6,980 nucleotides of DNA from Candidatus Woesebacteria bacterium. Lineage in GTDB: Bacteria > Patescibacteriota > Microgenomatia > UBA1400 > MFAQ01. The notes beneath the pieces are model-generated. The model was not told the origin of the DNA, did not search any database, and was given only the letters and a program-made list of their open reading frames with translations. Position 1 is the stretch's first letter; the number at the start of each line of letters is the position of its first letter. A program made the translations under genes and the position numbers. The stretch covers positions 1 through 6,980 of the forward strand of contig JAGVOE010000043.1 in assembly GCA_020052895.1 (NCBI GenBank). The letters are read 5' to 3'. Positions 1 through 6,004 of this stretch are shown piece after piece.

Positions 1-3000
1 GAGGGAGATGGAGTTCATAAAATTTAGAGGGATAGGGCGAATGGAAATTTCTTTGAGAAGATTGGAGGTGATGCGTCGGCCAAGAGACTGATTGAAAAGA
101 TGAAGGGTGTAGCCGGGTGGCTCTTGGGAGTTGGCAATGGGCTGAATGAGTGACTGAGAGAGATGGGTCTCAGTAAGCCGCTCATAAATATCACAACGAT
201 AAGTGGAGTGATTTTCGAAGCAGATTGTTAAAGGCAGGCCTTTTTGGAACTCAGCCTTGAAGGACAACAAATAGTTGAGAGCGTGAGGCAGGTGGCGCAG
301 GCTGAGGTAGTCACATTCGATGGCGTTTTGACTTTGGTAAAGAAAGCCTGCCGGAGAAAGTAGTTTGACGGTTTTGCCCTGGGGATTGAACTGGTCGCAG
401 TTGCGGGACTCCGGGAAAAGACCGTTGCTATCTGAGGTTTGTCTGAGGTCGAGTGAGGTATTGGTGATGGGCAGGGAAATTTGCAGATTTTGGACTTCAT
501 CACCAAGATAGATTTCTTGGCTGGGAAGGCTTCTGATCTGGGATTTGGTGGAAAAAATCAGGCTGTGAGTGGAGGCGGTGACGTCCTGGTAGGTGATTTC
601 TTGGACCGACTTGGCTCCTGAAGCTTCCAAGATTAAGTTGGCTTGCTGGTACTGGCCGGTGGAGCGACTAAAGACTTGAGCCGGCCTGGGAAGAGAGCGT
701 GGCTCTAGCGGCTGAGGAATTTCCGGAGGGTGATAGTCTGAGCCGGAGATGTTGGCGTTACCCGGAGTAAGAGTAGCAGACGAGTAGGTAAAAGAGAGAG
801 AGATGAGGGAGTCGGAAGGAACTAGCGGGAGAGGGGTGGAGAGACAGCCGACGACATCGGTACCGATGAGAGAAATATTTCGAGGAGTGACGATTTTTTC
901 GATGTGTCTGACGGCGGGGGAGATTGATGGTCCAGAGTAACATTGGACTGGGTCGGACAGAGATAGGCCGTTTAGGAGATCGAAGCGATCCGAGCTAGCG
1001 CCGTCGAAGAGGTTAACTTGGAAACTGTCTTGGGCGGGGAGATAGCTAGTGCCCAAAGAGATCAAATTGCCCAGGTCGGGAATTTCGGCCGGGTCCTGAA
1101 TAGGCCAAAACTGGTGATCTAGCTGGAGAATAAAACTGTCGGTCGGTGTCGAAATAGGAACTTGGATAATGGTGGGCTGGGCGGGAAGATTGATTTGCTG
1201 GTCGCCGGCAAAAAGGGTGGGGACGATAGGGGTGAGACGAATGGTCAGAGCATGGGGAAACTTTTGATACTCAAGGCGGACTGGCAGGAGAGTCTCGGTA
1301 TCGGTGAGGGAGGGAATTTGAAGAGTTATTGGTTCAAGGTTATTGGTTGTTGGAGTTGGGAGGGGGACGGAAACGGAGAGATACTCTCCTTTTTCGATCC
1401 AGTCGGTGCTGGGACGGAGAGCGAGGGAGGAGAAGGGAGAAGAAGTTGTTGGTGCGAGGGTACTGGAGCTTGGTGTGAGGGAGAGGAAGTTTTGGGGCTT
1501 GGAGTGGAGATCGACACGGTAAAGATAGAGCTGGTCACTGAAGTTTTTGGCCAGAGAAAACTTGGTCGAGCTGGTAAGGAATTCCTCCAAAGTAGCGTTG
1601 CCAATATCGGTCTGGGTTTCGGGGGCGATGAGGTGTTTGTCTAGAAGGATCCAGGAAATAGCGTACTTGTCGAGGAGGTCTTCAAACTCGGACTGCCGGT
1701 GAGAGTAGAGAGCGGCAGAGATTTCTTGATAGTAGTTTTCGGAGTTCTTTTCCCAAACGTCAAAAGCCCGATCAAGAATGGGTTGGCGAAGGCCGTACCA
1801 GAGAAAACCGGAACCACGATAGCCCCAGTCGTAGTAGTTCCAGCCCCAGAAAGTGTACTGAGGAAAGTTGGCCAGGCGAGTGGCCGGATCTTGAGTATTT
1901 AGATAGCTGAAGAGGGCCGAGTACTCCGGAGGCAGAGTTAGGCGCATGTTGGTACTTATAAGGTTGCCTGAGAAGATTGGGGACATAAAGATGAGGAGAG
2001 AAAAAGAAACAGAAAAAAGAGTGAAGGGGTAAGTGAGACGGCGGTGAAGGTAGGTGAAGAGGTCTAGGAGGAAGACTGAGCCGACCGCAAAGAAACAGGC
2101 ATAAACGAAGCTAAGGGGAGTGGAAAACTTGGTGAAAGGAGCGCGAAAGAGCTCACCGACAAAAGGAAAAGTGGAGCTTAGCAGTAGGCCGCCACCGAGA
2201 AGAAAGAAAAGACAGATAGCCAGAAGGCCGATAAGACTCTTGGTCCAGAAAAACTTTTTGGTGAGGGAGTAGTAGAGGCCGGTGAGGATAAGAGAAAAAA
2301 AGAGGTAGCCGAGCAGGCTTATTAAAGGAATGGCCAGGTGATGACGCCAGACCGAGAGGAGGTAATCGAAATGGCCAAGGCTGGAAAGATCCAGAAAGTT
2401 GAAGAAGTAGCCTTTGAGAAGAGCCAGATCGAGAAGGTTGCCAAACTGAAGATTGCGAAAGTAGGTCTCGGGGGAAGAGATCAAGTTTATCTTGGCCTGC
2501 TCGGCGACATGACCGTTGGTGAAGACAAAAAAGAGAACCGGTAAGAGCCAGAAAAGCTGGGGGACTAAGATGGCCAGAAAAGAGAAAAAGATCTTTTTAA
2601 GGGAGGCTCTTTTCTTTTTGGGAGACAAGAAAGTTTCGCTAAAAAAGGGGATAAAGGAGAAACCAAGGACCAAAAAAAGGGTTTCAACATAAAAAGCGGG
2701 GGCGGAAATAAATGACAGAATAAAAATAACTAGAAGGGAGTTTAAACGAGGCATTTCTAGATAACTGGTGACAAAAAAAAGCAACCAGGGAAAAGCCCCG
2801 TAAAAGTAGGTAAAAGATTCAAAAGGAGTAAAAAATGTCTGCAGAGTGGCTAGATTGAGAAGGTAGAACAAACCTCCCAGGAAAGAAGCGTACTGAGTAG
2901 TCCTAGAATCTAGAAGGGTTTTGAAAAGTCGATGAGACAAAAAGTAGTAAGTGCCCAGAGGCCCGAGGACTAGGGGGAGGAAGATAAAAAGATAACGCAG

Positions 3001-3336
3001 ACTAAAAGTGGGAACTCCTGGAATGAGGGAAAAGAGATAGATGAGAAAAACACGAGGAAGGTCGGCAGCGTGAGCCATACCGCCCAACAGACCGAGAGAC
3101 TGATATTCTTGCCAGACGGAAAAAAGAGCTCGTCGAAGATTGGTGGCCGGGGCCAGCTCGGAAGATAGATTGTCCCAGCCAAGAAGAAAAGTCCCTGGCT
3201 CGTAGTTTAGAAAGATGATAAAGAGAGTGATGAGTACCAAAGTGAGAACTGGCCAGGTACGCCGTAGGAATTTGGGGATCCGTCGGATCTGTCTAAGAGG
3301 GAAGCGGTGTTTGGCTTTGGTGATGTTCTTTGCCAC
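1..3336 (-). CDS. Large GT-C-like polytopic membrane protein with exported beta-rich C-terminal region (3' end outside window)
   Basis: I translated this frame by hand from the GTG at 3336 to base 1. It stays open for 1112 codons with no stop, so the C-terminus lies beyond the left edge. A basic N-terminus (residues 1-26) precedes a first membrane helix (about 28-44) and a short loop with E46 and a GWDN motif at 53-56; an acidic residue in the first outer loop is typical of GT-C glycosyltransferases. About a dozen hydrophobic segments continue to about residue 455. An aromatic-rich stretch follows at 494-514 (YTFWGWNYYDWGYRG), then a Ser/Thr/Pro linker at about 617-640 and a beta-rich region with cysteines at 799, 831, 980, 1008, 1039 and 1048. 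The GTG is the first usable start: the upstream gene's TAG is separated from it by only TTT. No Shine-Dalgarno is visible, so translational coupling is likely. Partners and context suggest transfer of lipid-linked sugars on the outer face. The GT-C assignment is inferred from topology only. Confidence 0.85.
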   Translation of the reverse strand, partial: MAKNITKAKHRFPLRQIRRIPKFLRRTWPVLTLVLITLFIIFLNYEPGTFLLGWDNLSSELAPATNLRRALFSVWQEYQSLGLLGGMAHAADLPRVFLIYLFSLIPGVPTFSLRYLFIFLPLVLGPLGTYYFLSHRLFKTLLDSRTTQYASFLGGLFYLLNLATLQTFFTPFESFTYFYGAFPWLLFFVTSYLEMPRLNSLLVIFILSFISAPAFYVETLFLVLGFSFIPFFSETFLSPKKKRASLKKIFFSFLAILVPQLFWLLPVLFFVFTNGHVAEQAKINLISSPETYFRNLQFGNLLDLALLKGYFFNFLDLSSLGHFDYLLSVWRHHLAIPLISLLGYLFFSLILTGLYYSLTKKFFWTKSLIGLLAICLFFLLGGGLLLSSTFPFVGELFRAPFTKFSTPLSFVYACFFAVGSVFLLDLFTYLHRRLTYPFTLFSVSFSLLIFMSPIFSGNLISTNMRLTLPPEYSALFSYLNTQDPATRLANFPQYTFWGWNYYDWGYRGSGFLWYGLRQPILDRAFDVWEKNSENYYQEISAALYSHRQSEFEDLLDKYAISWILLDKHLIAPETQTDIGNATLEEFLTSSTKFSLAKNFSDQLYLYRVDLHSKPQNFLSLTPSSSTLAPTTSSPFSSLALRPSTDWIEKGEYLSVSVPLPTPTTNNLEPITLQIPSLTDTETLLPVRLEYQKFPHALTIRLTPIVPTLFAGDQQINLPAQPTIIQVPISTPTDSFILQLDHQFWPIQDPAEIPDLGNLISLGTSYLPAQDSFQVNLFDGASSDRFDLLNGLSLSDPVQCYSGPSISPAVRHIEKIVTPRNISLIGTDVVGCLSTPLPLVPSDSLISLSFTYSSATLTPGNANISGSDYHPPEIPQPLEPRSLPRPAQVFSRSTGQYQQANLILEASGAKSVQEITYQDVTASTHSLIFSTKSQIRSLPSQEIYLGDEVQNLQISLPITNTSLDLRQTSDSNGLFPESRNCDQFNPQGKTVKLLSPAGFLYQSQNAIECDYLSLRHLPHALNYLLSFKAEFQKGLPLTICFENHSTYRCDIYERLTETHLSQSLIQPIANSQEPPGYTLHLFNQSLGRRITSNLLKEISIRPIPLNFMNSISL

Positions 3337-3339
3337 AAA

Positions 3340-4596
3340 CTAGTTTAGCACTGTGGCAATTGGTGCTGGGGAGGGGTTGTCGAAGAGGGAGAGGTAGAGC
3401 GAGCCTTGGTGGTTGAAGTTTCTTTCGGTGGCCATCACTTGAGAAAGTTTCTCCAATTGACTGAGGTTTCTTTTCTTGGATAGGGCATCTTTGATGGTTT
3501 TGCGTATCGAATCGATGGAGAGATCGAAGGTGGTTGAGGAATAGTTTGAGAGAGCGGTGGAGACAACAAAAGGCTTGCGGTAAGCAAAAGCTAAAGACAA
3601 AGGCCCGGAAGCGCTCATAAAAGTACGATAGGGAAAGACAGTTAAGTCGGCGGCAGAGTAAAAAGTCTTGATACGGGTATCAGGGACGAAACCGGTGTGA
3701 ATGATGTTCGGATTATTATCAATGGCTTTGTACAAATTTTTGTAAAACCTTTGGTAGTGGTGTTTTTGACCTTGAGTCTGATTTTCACCGCCGGCCAGAA
3801 TCAGACGGACTTTTTTCCCGCCCGCCATAAGAGGCTTCTTGAAAGCTTTGACGATAAGGTCGGACCCCTTGTAATGGGACAAGTAGCCGAAACAGAGAAC
3901 GTAAAGATTCTTTGAATCTAGATTGAGTCTCTTCTGGGCTAGCTTCTGATCTATAGCTTTTTTGGGGTAGAGACCGTGGGGAATGGCGATGGCTTTGTGA
4001 TCGGAAACAATCTCATTGAAGCGGTCGGCCAGGTTCGTTTCCAAGGTCACAATTTTGTGGGAGGCAAAACCTAGCCAGCGAAAGTAAGTAGTGAGGAGTC
4101 GATTGTAAAGATTTAAGTGTTTGTTTTTATCAATTCCCGTATGGATGGCCAGATCGGTGAGATCGGCAACCACTTGGTGCACGACGGTCACGAGGTGCTT
4201 GCCGGCGAACTTCAGGATGGTTAGGTACAAAGGTAACAAACCGGTGGTAAATAAGTCACCATAGGCGGCGAATTCAAAGCCGAGCAAAATATTCTTGACT
4301 TGGTCAAACTTTAAGAGAGCTTTGGTGAGAGGAAAATAAAAGTGGAGGAGGGAACGCTCCCAGCAACGGATAACCAGAATACCTTTTTCGAGGTAGATTT
4401 CCGGCTCGTCGATGATATTGGCTAAAACGATAATCTTGCGGAGAGGATCGGCTTTACGGATGGCCAATAAACTATTCTTGGTATAGGTCGCGAGACCGCC
4501 ACCGGTATGGGTGGTTTTTTGGTCCGGATAGGTGGAGATCACCAGAAGACTATCGGGACGGTTGAAGGCACTTAGCTGTAAAGCCGTGAGTTTCAT
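3340..4596 (-). CDS. GT-B fold glycosyltransferase (family 4-like)
   Basis: This encodes a 418-residue soluble protein of normal length for a GT4-type glycosyltransferase, which moves a sugar from a nucleotide donor to a lipid or glycan acceptor at the cytoplasmic face of the membrane. The N-terminal domain has the glycine loop TGGGLATYTKN (31-41). The hinge region has IPHG (205-208). The C-terminal donor domain opens with GYLSHYKGSDL (237-247), the usual G-x-(L)-x-x-x-KG signature, and LILAGG (265-270). The donor-site segment FPYRTFMSASGPLS (321-334), ending in YRKPFVVS (339-346), holds the place where classical members carry two glutamates spaced E-x7-E. Neither is present; an SASG-type loop replaces them, so it belongs to a divergent subgroup. 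The ATG start is fixed by a promoter ending just upstream, giving almost no leader. It heads an operon with the large membrane protein downstream, which suggests the two act in one envelope-glycan pathway. Donor and acceptor cannot be read from the sequence. Confidence 0.93.
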   Translation of the reverse strand: MKLTALQLSAFNRPDSLLVISTYPDQKTTHTGGGLATYTKNSLLAIRKADPLRKIIVLANIIDEPEIYLEKGILVIRCWERSLLHFYFPLTKALLKFDQVKNILLGFEFAAYGDLFTTGLLPLYLTILKFAGKHLVTVVHQVVADLTDLAIHTGIDKNKHLNLYNRLLTTYFRWLGFASHKIVTLETNLADRFNEIVSDHKAIAIPHGLYPKKAIDQKLAQKRLNLDSKNLYVLCFGYLSHYKGSDLIVKAFKKPLMAGGKKVRLILAGGENQTQGQKHHYQRFYKNLYKAIDNNPNIIHTGFVPDTRIKTFYSAADLTVFPYRTFMSASGPLSLAFAYRKPFVVSTALSNYSSTTFDLSIDSIRKTIKDALSKKRNLSQLEKLSQVMATERNFNHQGSLYLSLFDNPSPAPIATVLN

Positions 4597-4606
4597 GTAG
4601 TCTTAT

Positions 4607-4635
4607 AATATATCACATTGAGGCTGAAATGTCCA
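4607..4635 (-). promoter_or_regulatory. Sigma70-type promoter for the glycosyltransferase operon, near-leaderless
   Basis: On the minus strand TGGACA (4635-4630, five of six matches to TTGACA) is followed after exactly 17 bases by TATATT (4612-4607, five of six matches to TATAAT), with a TGA extended -10 directly before it. The -10 box ends 10 bases before the ATG at 4596, so a normal start point would leave only about 1 to 5 leader bases. No ribosome-binding site fits in that space. The -35 box overlaps one arm of the inverted repeat at 4633-4661. Confidence 0.75.
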
Positions 4636-4661
4636 GCCCGCAGCTGCGCAGCTCTGGCTGG
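4633..4661. repeat. Inverted repeat with 12-bp inner palindrome, overlapping a -35 box
   Basis: The outer arms CCAGCC (4633-4638) and GGCTGG (4656-4661) enclose the perfect palindrome AGCTGCGCAGCT (4642-4653). It lies between the terminator of the two-helix protein gene and the glycosyltransferase promoter, and its left arm covers half of the -35 hexamer. It could be a dispersed repeat, an operator, or a backup hairpin for the terminator. The sequence alone does not decide. Confidence 0.6.
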
Positions 4662-4668
4662 CAGGCAA

Positions 4669-4697
4669 GAAAAAGCCCCCCGTAAAACGGGGGGCTT
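4669..4697 (-). terminator. Intrinsic terminator of the two-helix membrane protein gene
   Basis: Read on the minus strand, GCCCCCCGT (4695-4687) and ACGGGGGGC (4683-4675) form a 9-bp GC-rich stem with a 3-base loop. It is extended by AA/TT to 11 bp and followed by TTTTTCTT (4674-4667). It lies 15 bases past the TAG stop at 4713 and isolates that gene from the glycosyltransferase operon. Confidence 0.93.
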
Positions 4698-4712
4698 GAG
4701 TAAAAAGAGAGG

Positions 4713-5798
4713 CTATTTCGGGAAGACGGTATAGCCGTCACGGTTTTGAATGGTGGTAATACCAAGCTCGGCCATAGCCTGCTTGATGGCCGTAAAGTTG
4801 ACCGCATCATCCAAAGTGTAACCGACGGGGATGACCCAGAAATTACCTTCAGAATAGGTGAAACGCTCGTCCACACCGATCCAGAAGACAGCGACTTTTG
4901 CATCATTCCGGGTACCAATGAAGAGAGAGCCACAGCCAGGCTGGCCGAGGGTGCTGGTCATGGGTTGGCCTGAATTAAGGACATCGCCGGGAGTATTCTG
5001 CCAACTTGGTACGGTAACGTCGCCGCAGGCAGAGTAATTCATATCTTTCATACTGGCGGGAAGCGGAACTTCGGCACCATTGTCGTAACGCTTCACGGTC
5101 CCATCGGGATAGTGAATGACAATATTGTGCTTGATACCGTTGCTTTGATCGTTTTCCCATTTCTGGCGGGCCAATTTATCCTGCTGTTCGACCACCATTT
5201 TGGGGGTGAATGCGGCGATAGGGCCACAGTTCCACAGCTCGAAACCACGGATGGCAACGACGGTGTTGGGGTCCCAAGCAAAGATATCATGATCTTCGTT
5301 GACAGGGTTCTTACCACCGACGAAGTAAAAGTAGTCCGAGGTGATGGAAGGGACGTCCTTATTCGAGAGGTCATAAATACCGGAGCCATTGGTTCTCAGC
5401 CACAACTTTTCATAGTTGGCGGCAGTTCCGTTGACCTTGACGCAGTCAGGAAGGACAATTGGGGCTGTTGACGGTGCGAGGTTGGGCACGGCTTCAGGGG
5501 CGGCTTCGGGTTGGGTGGTGGCCGGCTCGAAGGGAGCTACCTCTGAGGCTGAAGGTGCGGCTTCGGTTTGGACTGTGGCCTGATTCCAGAAGGGGAACAT
5601 CATACCTGGGCCAATATTGCCGCGATTGAAGTTTGCAAGCAAGAAGCCAACGACAAAAACGAGGCCGGCGAGGACAAGCACCATGACGGCGTAGACGCCT
5701 TTTTCATACTGATGATCCGGAGCCAAGAAGGCTCGGACCAGTAAGATGAGGCCGGCCAACAAAAAGATGGCGGCAAAAACATAAGCGAGTGCGATCAT
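4713..5798 (-). CDS. Two-helix membrane protein with exported cysteine-containing domain, unknown function
   Basis: I do not recognise the family. The product is 361 residues when started at the ATG at 5798, which has an ideal Shine-Dalgarno AAAGGAG (5813-5807) with 8-base spacing. A longer reading from 5834 would start inside a palindromic hairpin and bypass this site, so I reject it. Two hydrophobic helices (about 3-24 and 36-56) flank a short loop with R22 and K33, so by the positive-inside rule both ends should face outward. A low-complexity Pro/Ala/Glu/Thr linker (about 73-116) leads to a compact domain (about 117-361) with four cysteines at 119, 191, 258 and 289, all predicted outside the cytoplasm and able to form two disulfides. 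The domain is rich in Trp, Tyr, Asn and Gly and shows no catalytic motif I know. The gene is transcribed alone, between its own promoter and a strong terminator. A surface-exposed binding or structural role is an inference from topology. Confidence 0.9.
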   Translation of the reverse strand: MIALAYVFAAIFLLAGLILLVRAFLAPDHQYEKGVYAVMVLVLAGLVFVVGFLLANFNRGNIGPGMMFPFWNQATVQTEAAPSASEVAPFEPATTQPEAAPEAVPNLAPSTAPIVLPDCVKVNGTAANYEKLWLRTNGSGIYDLSNKDVPSITSDYFYFVGGKNPVNEDHDIFAWDPNTVVAIRGFELWNCGPIAAFTPKMVVEQQDKLARQKWENDQSNGIKHNIVIHYPDGTVKRYDNGAEVPLPASMKDMNYSACGDVTVPSWQNTPGDVLNSGQPMTSTLGQPGCGSLFIGTRNDAKVAVFWIGVDERFTYSEGNFWVIPVGYTLDDAVNFTAIKQAMAELGITTIQNRDGYTVFPK

Positions 5799-5806
5799 TT
5801 TTTTCT

Positions 5807-5813
5807 CTCCTTT
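5807..5813 (-). promoter_or_regulatory. Ribosome-binding site deciding the start of the two-helix protein
   Basis: AAAGGAG on the minus strand is separated by 8 bases from the ATG at 5798. It is the only clear Shine-Dalgarno in the window and fixes that start against the in-frame ATG 36 bases upstream. Confidence 0.85.
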
Positions 5814-5826
5814 GAGAATGTGATCT

Positions 5827-5840
5827 CCCGCCATGGCGGG
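5827..5840. repeat. 14-bp palindrome CCCGCCATGGCGGG in a gene leader
   Basis: This is a perfect palindrome 13 bases upstream of the Shine-Dalgarno of the two-helix protein gene. The same core, extended to 16 bp, forms the terminator stem at 6549-6564. I recall such palindromes as widely dispersed in Patescibacteria. Here there is no U-tract on either side, so it is not a terminator. In the mRNA it would form a hairpin close to the ribosome-binding site and could affect stability or translation. Confidence 0.8.
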
Positions 5841-5861
5841 GGTGGGTGAAATAGCTTTTTA

Positions 5862-5880
5862 AAGTTCGTTCGTAGAACTT
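5862..5880. repeat. Small inverted repeat AAGTTC-N7-GAACTT in the leader
   Basis: Arms at 5862-5867 and 5875-5880 with a 7-base loop lie in the predicted leader of the two-helix protein gene. A stem of 6 bp is weak, and no regulator is recognised. It may be chance or a second leader hairpin upstream of the palindrome at 5827-5840. Confidence 0.35.
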
Positions 5881-5900
5881 AAAGTCTACTCTCTGTTCCT

Positions 5901-5929
5901 GTTTTAGCGGGAGCAGAGGTAAATTTCAA
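5901..5929 (-). promoter_or_regulatory. Probable promoter of the two-helix protein gene
   Basis: On the minus strand TTGAAA (5929-5924) is spaced 17 bases from TAAAAC (5906-5901). The -35 box is good (five of six matches), while the -10 box has only four of six. This would place the start point near 5894 and give a leader of about 95 bases holding two inverted repeats. A 9-bp inverted repeat with one mismatch (5891-5899 with 5910-5918) brackets the -10 box and could be an operator. Confidence 0.5.
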
Positions 5930-5948
5930 GGGAGAATGTTAAATTTTT

Positions 5949-6001
5949 CGATTGTCGAAGCGGGTTTGATGAATCAAACCCCTACGGTTCGCAATGACGA
6001 T
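5949..6001 (-). repeat. Dispersed intergenic repeat beginning TCGTCATTGCGAACC
   Basis: Read on the minus strand, this starts just past the stop of the small surface protein gene with TCGTCATTGCGAACC. It contains a 9-bp inverted repeat GGGTTTGAT/ATCAAACCC (5962-5970 with 5973-5981, 2-base centre) and ends with GCTTCGACAATCG. The GTCATTGCGA start matches a repeat family I recall from many bacterial genomes, including Patescibacteria. The hairpin is not followed at once by a U-tract, so it is at best a weak terminator for the gene upstream. Confidence 0.6.
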
Positions 6002-6004
6002 TTG

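Noticed and set aside
1325..1348. Direct repeat GTTATTGGTT with 14-base period inside the large gene
   Set aside because: There are only two short copies, out of phase with codons, so they encode different peptides. This is probably chance in a low-complexity linker.
1162..2544. Several open frames of 60-160 codons on the plus strand
   Set aside because: They lie opposite the continuous 1112-codon minus-strand gene. They have low-complexity Gly/Glu/Arg composition and arise because the purine-rich strand has few stops.
5799..5834. An earlier in-frame ATG that would lengthen the two-helix protein by 12 residues
   Set aside because: The ATG is the centre of the CCCGCCATGGCGGG palindrome. The added residues are translated from the Shine-Dalgarno itself, and the ATG at 5798 has ideal spacing from that site.
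5864..5878. GTTC/GAAC-type inverted repeat that might be a LexA box
   Set aside because: The half-sites are in the reverse order (GTTC-N3-GAAC) from the Gram-positive GAAC-N4-GTTC box, and the gene downstream has no link to DNA damage.
5949..6001. Hairpin as an intrinsic terminator of the small surface protein gene
   Set aside because: The 9-bp stem is followed by about 13 mixed bases before any A/T run on the minus strand, so it lacks the required adjacent U-tract. I treat it as a repeat.
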